64,000 bases of DNA, taken from positions 63,796,001-63,860,000 of the forward strand of contig NC_080590.1 in NCBI RefSeq assembly GCF_029962835.1. Direction: 5' to 3'. This stretch comes from Magnolia sinica. Taxonomy: Eukaryota; Streptophyta; Magnoliopsida; Magnoliales; Magnoliaceae. Both the position numbers and the translations under genes were made by a program. A model generated the notes under the pieces. It was not told the DNA's origin. It ran no database searches and saw nothing but the letters and a program-made list of their open reading frames with translations. This document shows positions 11,098-21,204 of this stretch, piece by piece (position 1 is the first letter of the stretch; every line of letters starts with the position of its first letter).

Positions 11098-11485
11098 GTT
11101 GTTCTAAGACTAGTCCTGAACCCTATTCGACTAGTCTTAGCACTGCCTTGACCAGTCTAAGAAATTCCATGACCAGTCATAAGGTTATTGCAATTTTTCA
11201 GAATTTTCTGTTCGTCCATGACCAGTCTTGGACTCTATTCGACCGGTCATGTGAACAGTGCCGACTCGTCCTACGATCAGTCCTGGATCTACGACTCAAA
11301 CTACAACAACTAAATCTGGTGCCTCACGACTAGTCGTAGGGTGGTTACGTCTAATCGTGGAGGGATCATGACCGGTCGTAGACTGCCTTCGACCAGTCGT
11401 GGAATGGTCTGATCCGATCGCGCTCAAAATTTCAAAATGTTGTTGGTCCTACGACCAGTCGTAGTGTCCACGGGACCAGTTAAAG
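11098..11485 (+). promoter_or_regulatory. Palindromic-word cluster in SIRE1 U3
   Basis: About fifteen copies of an 8-10-bp word around GAC(C/T)(A/G)GTC, such as cgactagtcg, cgaccggtca, acgaccagtcgtag and tgaccagtcata, spaced roughly 20-40 bp and ending about 20-30 bp before the TATA box. The cluster is repeated in the 3' LTR (17680-18060). Placement suggests an enhancer-like binding array, but no factor can be named. Confidence 0.7.
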
Positions 11486-11501
11486 GTGCGATTTCTGCTA
11501 T

Positions 11502-11509
11502 TATAAATA
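11502..11509 (+). promoter_or_regulatory. TATA box of SIRE1 5' LTR
   Basis: tataaata within gctattataaatagagcac. The same box is found in the 3' LTR at 18075-18082 and in SIRE2 at about 46320 and 54292. It marks the U3/R boundary region; transcription would begin some 25-35 bp downstream. Confidence 0.8.
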
Positions 11510-12567
11510 GAGCACGAATTTCAGAGTTTCATAACTCAATTCAAGTAAAATCAAGGCATCACTCTGAGATAAGTTTGTATTCATTTTAAGCTACTTTGTG
11601 CATATTTAATATTCTCTTTTGTTAGCTTTATAGATTTGATTTTGTTTCTATATTCCAATCTGAATTGAAAAGAGGAATTGTGATATTCCTTCTTCTTGGA
11701 ATCAAAATCAAATAGAGCTAGCCCAACTGGTTTAATTTAAAATCAATTAGAACCTAGAACCATTTTAAAGTGAGTATTGGACATTGAACTTCTACATTCG
11801 AATTTCTACTCTGATTGATTCTTCCGGGCTACTACAAAAAGAGAAATCCCAGTATTTTACATTTGTGTAAATTTCCTTTATTTTGGTTTCTTTTGAGATT
11901 AAGCCAGAAAAATCTCATTGTGTTGGTTATCTGAGGAGAGCCAGAAAACTCAGAAGTGGGGTTTTTGAATTGTGTAAGCCCATTTGAAAGACACAATTGT
12001 GAAGGTTTTAGGTGAACCTGAGAAACCTATTTTCATAGTGAATGCTAATATCCACTGTGTGAGGATATTAGGAGTGGAGTAGCAAGCTGTGTGGCTGTTG
12101 TTTAACAGTTGGTGAACACACAGGCGAACCACTATAACTCTTTGTGTTTTGTGGATGTGTGATTTATTTTTTCTATCTTTTATCATTCAAGTGTGTGGGA
12201 TGTATATGTGGATGTGAATGCTGTAATATTTACGTTTTAAGTATTGTGGGGATGTTGTAATAGTTTAGAATTTTAATTCCTTGCTATTTATTTATTCCTC
12301 TTCAGTTTGAATTTTTGATACTAATAACTTTCTAGAAATAAGGTTGTCCTGCCATAAACCCTTAGTTTTTATGGTGTAAGGTTGTTCTTAGAACAACATT
12401 TGTATCAACCTCTTAATACTTGATTATTGAGGCTGCTTTTCATTTCAGCATTGTGAATTGATTTCTTTTATTTGGCTATCATATTCTTTTATTCCGCTGT
12501 TAAAGTTTAAAATTTAGTATAGTCCTATTCACCCCCCCTCTAGGACATATAGCTTGGCTTTTTCAAG

Positions 12568-12579
12568 TGGTATCAGAGC
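12568..12579 (+). other. Primer binding site of SIRE1
   Basis: tggtatcagagc, two bases after the end of the 5' LTR. This is the standard copia primer site complementary to the 3' end of initiator tRNA-Met. Confidence 0.93.
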
Positions 12580-12649
12580 CTAATAACTCATTTTAATTCT
12601 TATTTTTTGGATTTATTTTCTAAGCTAATCGATCTAAGCTATTTATAAG

Positions 12650-14329
12650 ATGTCAAATTTTGATAGCCTTTCAGTCACCAGGCCTCCACCATTTGATGGC
12701 TCCAATTATGCCTATTGGAAAGCCAGGATGAGGATTTTCCTTAAATCCATGGATGAGAGTGTGTGGCAAGCCACAGTGACTGAATGGACCCCTCCTACCA
12801 TTGAAGTAACTGGTATCGATGGATCCAAATCAATGAAAGTCTCACCTTATTTTTCTTGGACCATACTTCAGAAAAGTGAGAGTTGTGCCAATTCAAAAGC
12901 ACTAAATGCAATCACTTGCGCACTATCACTGGATGAGTTCAAAAGAATTATATCCTGTGATACTGCAAAGCAAGCTTGGGATATTTTAGAAATGACACAC
13001 AAGGGAACATCAATTGTCAAGAAATCTAAAGTCCAACTCCTCACAACCAAATTTGAGGAAATATATATGGAGGAAATTGAAATTTTCATAGACTTTTATA
13101 CAAGATTAAATGACATTGTGAACTCTATGTGGGGTCTTGGCGATAAAATTCCAGAAAGTAAAGTGTGTGCAAAAATACTACGCTCATTACATGAATGGTT
13201 CAACTCAAAGGTTACCGCGATTCAGGAACTTCATGATACGGACAATATCAGGGTAGAAGAACTAATTGGGTCATTACAAACCTATGAGTTAAATTTCAAA
13301 GCTCTTAAAAGTAAATCTATTGCCCTTAAGTCTTCTAAAAATATTTCTCAAGAAAACAATAGCAGTTCTGATTTAGAAAATTCTGAAGACGATATGACTC
13401 TTTTAACAAAAAAGTTTTACAAGATTTTCAAAAGTAAAAAGAGGGTTGATTTTTAAAAATCAAATAATAAGAAAAGATCTAAATCTAAATCTAAAACTTA
13501 GAAATCTTTAAAGGATAGTTAATGTTACAACTGCCAAGAATATGGGCATTTAGCAAACAAGTGTCCTAAAAAGGAAAAACCCAAAAAGAAGAGTATGTTT
13601 GCTACTTGGGATGAATCTTCTGGCTCTGAAGCCTCTTCTGAATCAGAAGATTCTGAAAATGAGTCGGGCAATGAAGTTAAAGCCCTTATGACTCTAGCCA
13701 AGTTCACTTTTTCAGATCATGATGATTCTACTAGTGAAGAAAATATGATCATGAAAATGAAGAAGACCTTCAAGATGCTTACAATGTCCTATATAAGGAA
13801 ATTTGTAAAATTGCAGCAAAATTAAAACTTTAAAAAGAAAAGTTTTTAAAACTTAAAGAAAATTTTGATTCTCTTGTTTTAGAAAAATTTCATATTTCAA
13901 ATTGTTTTGAAAAATCAAAATGTGATTTAGATTTCAAAACTTCCTTGATTGAAAATCTAAAATCTGAAAATGAAAATCTTAAACTGGAAATCTCTTTTCT
14001 TTTGAGTTTAAAGGATACATGGAGGTATGCCCAAGGTGATCCTAAGTTAGAAAAACTTTTATCTGGATTAAGAAAATGTAGTGACCGATCTGGTTTGGGC
14101 TACGATAAAAATGTTCCTCCTAAACATGAAGAATACTTCTCCTAAGTTTGTAAAAAGAGAGTCCTCGAACTCAAAAGAGAAAAGTTCAAATCAAAAGTTT
14201 TCTAAAAATGCTAAAACATTTTAATCATTTAAACCTAAAAGTAATCATATCAACTATAATAATCAGAACCGAAACCTTTTAGCTGAGAAAATAGTTGATT
14301 TACTTAAGAAGCTCTTAAAATCTAACTCA
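12650..14329 (+). pseudogene. SIRE1 gag, broken
   Basis: Capsid-like gag of a copia element. The ATG at 12650 opens a 268-codon frame with RPPPFDGSNYAYWKARM, DEFKRIISCDTAKQAWDIL and LRSLHEWFNSKVTAIQEL, all usual for SIRE-type gag. A TAA stops it at 13454, but the same frame continues with a CCHC zinc knuckle (CYNCQEYGHLANKCP) at about 13526 and a Ser/Glu-rich acidic stretch. Further stops and shifts follow, then a coiled-coil-like segment (13945-14145, KSENENLKLEISFLLSLKD) before the protease. Truncated relative to a working gag. Confidence 0.9.
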
Positions 14330-16502
14330 GTGGGTCATTCTTACAACAACTACAAATATAAGAAGACCAACTATACTCCTAAACCCAAAACAGTTATGAA
14401 ATGGGTTCCTAAGGTTACTTGCTTGGTTGCCCACACAGCTTTTAAAGCTTCAAGCCATTCAAAGTGGTACCTAGACAGTGGATGCTCCAAGCACATGACT
14501 GGTGACAAAGGTCTGTTCACCACTCTTAAAGATATGACTGATGGTTTAGTCACATTTGGTGATGGTAGCAACTACAGGATTATTGGCCAAGGTATGGTTC
14601 AACTTTCTAACCTCCCCTTATTTGAGAATGTTCTTTACGTTGAAGGTTTAAAATTACCATAACTTGTTAAGCATTTCTCAAATATACGATAAAAATCATA
14701 GTGTTAAATTTTCTAACCTAGGGTGTAAAATATTAAACAAAAATGGTTCAGTAATATTAACCGGTCGTAAAACTTCTGAAAACTACTACATCATAAGTGA
14801 TTCTAGCTTATCTAATTAACTGTGCTACCTGGTCCATACCGATGAGACCGAGTTATGGCATAAACGTCTTGGACATTTACACTACCACAATCTCTATAGA
14901 TTGAGCAAAAGAGAACTAATAAGAGGTCTACCTAAATTATAAAAAATAGATAAAATATGTGGCGAATGCCAGATTGGCAAGCAATCAAGGAGCTCTTACA
15001 AGAAGGTGAACTCCAATGCCACATAAAAACTACTCGAACTTCTCCACATGGATCTTGTAGGACCAACCAGGATGAAGAGTCGAGGTGGTAAAAAATACAT
15101 ATTGGTAATCATAGATGATTTTACCAGATTCACTTGGGTAGCCTTCCTAAGGGATAAATTAGAAACCCTTGATGAAGTAAAAATGATTATCAAATGGATC
15201 CAAACTGAAAAAGGTTCTCAAGTCAATAAAATCCGTAGTGGTTATGGATCTGAGTTCGAGAATAGCAGTTTTGAGAAATTATATTGCGATCAAGGAATAC
15301 TACATGAATTCTCTGTACCTAAAACACCATAACAAAATGGTATAGTTGAAAGAAAAAATAGAGTGCTTCAAGAAATGGCTAATGTAATGTTGAATAGTAT
15401 GAAGCTATCTAAAAATCTTTAGGCTGAAGCCGTAAATACTGCTTGTTATATAATTAACTGGGTTTATACAAGAAAGTTAAATAATAAAACTGCTTATAAA
15501 ATGTGGTTCAATAAGAAGCTTACTGTCAAATACTTTTGACTTTTTGGCAGCAAATGCTATATTTTACGTGACCGTGAAAATCTAGGAAAGTTTGACACTA
15601 AAAGTGATGAAGGGATCTTTTTAGGATATTCTTTAAACAGTCGCGCTTATTGAGTACTGAACAAAAGGACCGGTGTTATTCAAGAATCTATTAATGTAGT
15701 CATAGACGATCACTTGAATACACCTGCCCCAAGTTCAGATAATGATGAAGTTCTTTTAATTGACAAACCAGATACTTCATCAAGTCAAGACAATTTAGAA
15801 CTGAGGACTATTAAAGATCATTTAACTACTCAGATTCGTGGAAACCCTCTCACTGGTGTTCGCACTCGTAAACAACTTGAAGACATATGTAATTACGTAT
15901 GTTTCACATCCCAGATAGAACCGGCTAACATAAAAGAAACTCTTATTGACGAAAACTGGATTGTTGCAATGCAGGAAGAGCTTAACTAATTTGTGAGAAA
16001 TGATGTTTAGTACCTTGTTCCTAGACCTAAAGATAAACATATTATCGGTACTAAGTGAATTTTCAAAAATAAGTCTGATGAACTTGGTAATATAATTCGA
16101 AACAAGGCTAGACTGGTTATACAAGGGTACACTCAAATTGAAGGAATTGATTATGATGAAACGTTTGTCCCAGTAGCTCGTCTTGAATCAATTAGACTAT
16201 TCATATCTATTGCTTGCTTTAGAAAATTCAAAATTTATCAATGGATGTAAAGAGTGCCTTCTTAAATGGTGATCTACATGAAGAAGTGTATGTGGAACAA
16301 ACAATGGGTTTTGAAGACCCTAAGAACACTGATCATGTCTATCGCCTTAAAAAAGCTCTCTACAGATTGAAACAAGCTCCCAGGGCATGGTACAAAAAAT
16401 TGACTAAGTTTTTACTAAGTCATAATTTTCAAATGGGAAGTGTTGATAAAACTTTGTTTGTTATGAAACATAACGATGATATCTTAATGGTACAGATCTA
16501 TA
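14330..16502 (+). pseudogene. SIRE1 pol: protease, integrase, partial RT, broken
   Basis: Protease: WYLDSGCSKHMTG with the DSG active site at about 14470. GAG-pre-integrase: ELWHKRLGHLHYHNL, then a zinc-binding C..C (CGECQIGKQ). Integrase: HMDLVGPTR gives the first catalytic Asp near 15050; the second is lost, since the family's Asp is read as Gly in IRSGYGSEFEN (about 15240); the Glu block QNGIVERKNR remains. [49 protein letters not shown] and YIDDI near 16500, where the domain ends abruptly. At least ten stops are present, most at positions where the family has Gln, Trp or Arg. RNase H is missing altogether. Confidence 0.92.
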
Positions 16503-16725
16503 TTGATGATATTTTTGATGAACTTGAATCTAATTCTGCTAATGATCCTGACTATGAACCATCTGATTTTGATGCGCGTCTTCGTGCACTTGAGGAGAAG
16601 GTAGAGAACATGAATGTTGCCCATGATTTACAATTTAAATATATGCGAAAGTAACTTAGGTGCTTAAACAAGGGCCTTTATTAACTTGATCCTACCATAC
16701 CCGCTCCTTCCTCAGGATCTGATTA
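16503..16725 (+). pseudogene. SIRE1 third reading frame (ORF3) fragment fused to RT
   Basis: Directly after the RT motif YIDDI the frame reads into an acidic segment ([17 protein letters not shown]), then [12 protein letters not shown] and a stop at 16652-16654. The same segment occurs in SIRE2 at 52740-52985, well downstream of RNase H. The reading frame is continuous by chance of the deletion. It has a heptad pattern ([11 protein letters not shown]) suggesting a short coiled coil. SIRE elements often carry an extra, sometimes envelope-like, frame here; I see no signal peptide or membrane span, so no envelope role is claimed. Confidence 0.7.
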
Positions 16726-17226
16726 AGTGATTTACTCTTTGGTCTGTAATAACTTTTATTCTACTTTGCTTTATTTCAGTTTGTGAGACTGACTTTTTCT
16801 AACTTTGGTTTATGGTTTATGGTAAGTGAACTTGGACATTTCTTATATATCTTTCATATCTTGACTAATTACCTCCTTTATTACTCCATTGTTAATTGTT
16901 AGTTCTCCATATTGTTGTTTCTTCCTTTGTCATATTTTGACAAAAAGGGGGAGAATGTATTTGATTATGCATATGGATTGTGTTTGTGGAGTAGTAGCAA
17001 CATTTTTTTGAATATTTGTGTGCTACTCAGGGGGAGTACGTGGGGAGATGTTTTGCCTATGTTGTGCCTAGTTCATAATGTTGTACTGATGATAACTGGT
17101 GCATGATTCTTTAACCAGGTTGTAAATGGTTTTCTCTTATAACTAGTGCATACATGATTTTTTGTATGTGTATTGGTGATATTATTGTTGAGTATGTTTT
17201 GTCACAAATTTGACAAAGGAGGAAAT
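16726..17226 (+). other. SIRE1 3' untranslated region with repeated purine tracts
   Basis: Non-coding stretch with three G-rich purine runs: gacaaaaagggggagaatg near 16939-16957, cagggggagtacgtggggag near 17028, and gacaaaggaggaaat ending at 17226 directly before the 3' LTR, which is the polypurine tract that primes plus-strand DNA. The same three runs occur in SIRE2 (about 53202, 53268, 53411). Confidence 0.8.
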
Positions 17227-19142
17227 TGTAAGTGCCTATGGTTTTATGATCCTTTGGTTGTCAAATTTTGTGGTGCCAAAACCTCAATCTATGTCTTGTG
17301 TAGCTCATTGTTATATATGTTCAAGACATTGCATCATCTCTTTTAAAAAAACTTTACCTTAAGTCAAGAACGAAGATCTACTTTAATTCATTTCAAGAAA
17401 TGCAAGTTCCAGCTACAATGAAAAAAGTAATCTTGTTCAAGACTCAAGTTTGTGTATAACTCAAGATGAAGGTAATTCAAGCTCTAGAAGATCTCAAGTT
17501 CTATGCTACATCATGTAAAGAGATCTCAAGCTTCACAATCTTCAAATGTCAACTATCATATGAAGAAAATGAAGTCTCGATGTTCATATCTCACTTTCAA
17601 GGTATGATTGACCTTAGGGTAGGTCATTTTGTATACATAATTCAAAATGAATTACTTTACATGTATTTGGGCTATTCTAAGACTAGTCCTGAACCCTGTT
17701 CGACTAGTCTTAGCACTGCCTCGACCAGTCCAAAAAAATTCCATGACCAGTTATAAGGTTGTTGCAATTTTTCAAAATTTTCTGTTCATCCACGACTAGT
17801 CCTGGACTCTGTTCGACCGATCGTGTGAACAGTGCCGACTCGTCCTACGATCAGTCATGGATCTACGACTCAAACTATAGTAAGTAAATCTGGTGCCTCA
17901 CGACCAGTCATAGGGTGGTTACGACCAGTCGTGGAGGGATCACGACCGGTCATAGACTACCTTCGACCAGTCGTGGAACGGTTTGATCCGATCGCGCTCA
18001 AAATTCAAAATGTTATTGGTCCTACGACCAGTCGTAGTGTCCACAGGACCAGTCAAAGGTGCAATTTCTGCTATTATAAATAGAGCACAAATTTCAGAGT
18101 TTCATAACTCAATTCAAGTAAAATCAAGGCATCACTCTGAGATAAGTTTGTATCTATTTTAAACTACTTTCTGCATATTTAATATTCTCTTTTGTTAGCT
18201 TTATAGATTTGATTTTGTTTCTATATTCCAATCTGAATTGAAAAGAGGAATTGTGATATTCCTTCTTCTTGGAATCAAAATCAAATAGAGCTAGCTCAAC
18301 TGGTTTAATTTAAAATCAATTAGAACCTAGAACCATTTTAAAGTGAGTATTGGACATTGAACTTCTACATTCAAATTTCTACTCCGATTGGTTCTTCTGG
18401 GCTGTTACAAAAGGAGAAATCCAGGTATTTTACATTTGTGTAAATTTCCTTTATTTTGGTTTCTTTTGAGATTAAGCCAGAAAAATCTCATTGTGTTGAT
18501 TATCTGATGTAACACCCCGTATTTTCCAGTACTCGGGTTTTTGAATTGTGTAAGCCCATTTGGAAGACACAATTGTGAAGGTTTTAGGTGAACCTGAGAA
18601 ACCTATTTTCATAGTGAATGTTAATATCCACTGTGTGATGATATTAGGAGTGGAGTAGCAAGCTGTGTGGCTATTATTTAACAGTTGGTGAACACACAGG
18701 CGAACCACTATAACTCTTTGTGTTTTGTGGATGTGCGATTTATTTTTTCTATCTTTTATCATTCAAGTGTGTGGGATGTATATGTGGATGTGAATGCTGT
18801 AATATTTACGTTTTAAGTATTGTGGGGAATGCTGTAATAGTTTAGAATTTTAATTCCTTGCTATTTATTTATTCCTCTTCAGTTTGAGTTTTTGATATAA
18901 AGAACTTTCTAGAAATAAGGTTGTCCTGCCATAAACCCTTGGTTTTTATGGTGTAAGGTTGTCCTTAAAACAACATTTGTATCAACCTCTCAATACTTGA
19001 TTATTGAAGCTGCTTTTCATTTCAGCATTGTGAATTGATTTCTTTTATTTAGCTATTATATTCTTTTATTCCGCTGTTAAAGCTTAAAATTTAGCATAGT
19101 CCTATTCACCCCCCCTTTAGGACATATAGCTTGGCCTTTTCA
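17227..19142 (+). repeat. 3' LTR of SIRE1
   Basis: 1916 bp, TGTAAGTGCC...CTTTTCA, closely matching the 5' LTR with scattered substitutions and small indels. One block at 18508-18536 is unlike the 5' LTR. Followed by the gtctc duplication. Confidence 0.95.
18508..18536 (+). other. Foreign Gypsy-type LTR terminus inside SIRE1 3' LTR
   Basis: The 3' LTR reads tgtaacaccccgtattttcc and a few more bases where the 5' LTR (about 11931-11960) has gagagccagaaaactcagaa. TGTAACACCCCG is the usual first bases of many plant Gypsy LTRs, two of which seem to be present in this window (27479; minus strand at 39624). It replaces rather than adds sequence. Confidence 0.6.
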
Positions 19143-19147
19143 GTCTC
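19143..19147. repeat. Target-site duplication of SIRE1, right (gtctc)
   Basis: gtctc directly after the 3' LTR, identical to 10638-10642. Confidence 0.95.
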
Positions 19148-21204
19148 TTTGTTTGCATTATACTAACTCTCCAATTCTTGCAGTTCCTCCTCCGATATAA
19201 CCCTGAATGGGTCCATCTTAGCCTGAAAGGGTATCGGAGAAGTACAAAATTTGTTGGGTTTCTGAGAATCGGTGACGATGCTTAGAGTTGTTTAAATGAC
19301 AGAGATGGATAACAATGGAGAAACCTTATAGACAGACGGCTTCAAGACCCTCTTAGTTCTCTTCTGATAAACAATAGTAGACAACAATGATTTCTCACAT
19401 ACATTATCGTCTGTCACATTATATGGTTGAACCTCCGCCTCTCCATTCTCCTATTCCTTATCTTCCAAATCCTCTGATTGCCTATTGTTCTTCAACTCCT
19501 CCTTCTCTAACTCTTCCTTCTCCTTCCAAAATTGCCCCTTCTTTGTTAGAAATGCATCCATCTACTTCTTCAACTCCACCTTCTCCTCCTCTAAGTCTTC
19601 CTTGCACGTGTAACTTCTTCCTTCTCCTTCTTCAATTCCTCATTCTTCATCTTCAATTCTTGCTTCTCCTTCAAAAAAAAAAAAAAAATTCCCTCTCCAT
19701 CTTGAAAAATGCTCTCTCATTCAACTCTTCCCTTCTAACCTTAAGGCTTCCTTCTCCTTGAGTGCTAGTTCTATCTCATTCTCTATCAATTCTTCTCTCT
19801 CTTTCAGTTGGTGTTCCCTCTCGTTAATATGCTTTTCCTTCTGACTTAACTCCTCCCTATCTTTCTCTAATAATTCTCTCTCCTTCTTCAGCTCTTTCCT
19901 ATCCTCCCTTAGCTCTTCTGCCAATTCATATCCCTCTCCCTCTCCCTCTCCATCTCCGTCTCCTTCTCCCTCTTCCTCTCCCCTTTATTCTCCCTCTCCC
20001 TCTCCCTCTCCTTCACCACCCTGTTCGAACTCATTCTCTTCCATAACTTCATCCTCCCCATCTTTAATGCCCTATAAAATGAAGTAATGTATATATCAGA
20101 GGTGTAATATGTCACAGTAAATATAAAATTTCAATATAAAAGAAGACTCTTATGACATCTTACATTAAATCTATCACAGACCAAACGAACGGCCTTCGTC
20201 TCCAGTTCTTCACTGGTGAGTTCCAAGGTAAGGATTAATTTAGTCTGTAAAAGAACATCTTTCATGTTCATGTACAGTATAGAACATATATATTACAGTA
20301 AGTGACCATCTAGCTTGATATAAATTAGCTTACATCTTCACTCTCAAATATTTGATGAATTTTCTTGTACCTCCAACCCTTCCAGCCTTAGTATCGTATG
20401 AATCGTAGAATTTGGAAGGGAATATATGAAATGACACATTATCTAAGGGTCGGTACTCTCTCTACGACCCATATCTGTGACAGTGAATTAACAAGATGGG
20501 CTTAAGAAACTATAGTTTAGTATAAACTCTAAATTCAAATAAAAAAGGAAAGAATTCTTACTTGTATAGGAAAGATACAACCGTTAACATTGTAGCGAAA
20601 CCCATGTGATGCCATCGCAACACTTTCAACCCCTTCGGCCATTGTCTGAAAGGTCAAACTACCTCATGGATAACTATTGAAGTCTTCTAATGAGTCTACT
20701 AGGTCAATATACTTCGTGTTGCACATAATTTCCATGTCGGTTCCCCTAACAAACTACTCTATGTATAGGGCTACCTTCACGACATCTTCATGCTTATTGC
20801 TGTCAATTAATTTATTAAACACCTCTTGTACATATTTCTTTAAGATAGGATATTCTTTAAAGTACTTCTCTCTTATTGACTTCCTGGTATGATGGATTTT
20901 GGGTATACAGTCTTCAGCCCTGTTATAAGGGTGAAGTCCATCTCCGTAAATTTCAAACGTGTCCCCGGTATATCAAATAAAAGATCACCTCTGTATCTAT
21001 TAAAAAGTAGGTGATAGAAAGGTCCTATAAACCTAAATGATGGAATGTGTAGTAAAAAAGAGAATGGAGACTGCCAAAAAATATTTAATCTACTCTTGTT
21101 CTTCTCCAAACCACTCTTCACAGTATCAAACCACCACGTCAATGAGCATTTGTAGGATAAGTTCGGGACTCCAGCATCAAATCCGTTATGCGGAGACTTG
21201 CCAA
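19148..21204 (-). pseudogene. DUF1985 / coiled-coil part of split Ulp1-type MULE gene
   Basis: 5' half of the gene whose protease lies at 9790-10637. Exons on the - strand with clean splice sites: 21204-20562 (acceptor ccttgtag, donor caa|gtaagaatt), 20474-20334 (acceptor cactgtcacag, donor gat|gtaagct), 20244-20164 (acceptor cttttacag, donor aat|gtaagat), and 20071 onward (acceptor cattttatag). The first carries a DUF1985-type domain (LLFDIPGTRLKFTEMDFTLI, later LVDSLEDFNSYP and LTFQTMAEGVESVA); exon two continues it with WVVERVPTLR and GWKGWRYKKIHQIFE. Exon four encodes an acidic then strongly charged coiled coil (KERELLEKDREELSQKEKH and relatives) before SIRE1 cuts it. A frameshift near 20885 and several stops show decay. 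The 5' start is not found. DUF1985 plus Ulp1 is the known layout of proteases carried by plant Kaonashi-type MULEs. Confidence 0.82.

Larger units (their letters stand above)
10643..12565 (+). repeat. 5' LTR of SIRE1
   Basis: Begins TGTAAGTGC and ends TTTTTCA just before the primer site; 1923 bp. A TATA box lies at 11502-11509 with a cluster of short palindromes upstream. The 3' part holds the copia-typical CACCCCCCCTCTAGGAC stretch close to its end. The small open frames inside (10648-10891, 11043-11333, 11950-12186) are not genes. Confidence 0.95.
10643..19142 (+). mobile_element. SIRE1: complete SIRE-like Ty1/copia retrotransposon, disabled
   Basis: Structure in order: 5' LTR (10643-12565), primer site (12568-12579), gag, protease, integrase, truncated RT, fragment of a third reading frame, a series of G-rich purine tracts, 3' LTR (17227-19142), with gtctc on both sides. 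The large size, long LTRs, gag beginning with a PPPFDGSNYAYWKARM-type motif and an extra frame after pol fit the SIRE/Maximus lineage. It is dead: many stops, an integrase Asp replaced by Gly and loss of RNase H. Its LTRs differ at only scattered positions, so it is not ancient. It lies in an exon of the - strand Ulp1 gene. Confidence 0.95.

Noticed and set aside
19387..19761. 124-codon Ser/Pro/Leu-rich + strand frame
   Set aside because: It is the reverse strand of the coiled-coil exon of the Ulp1-type gene; the composition is the complement of Glu/Lys-rich codons.
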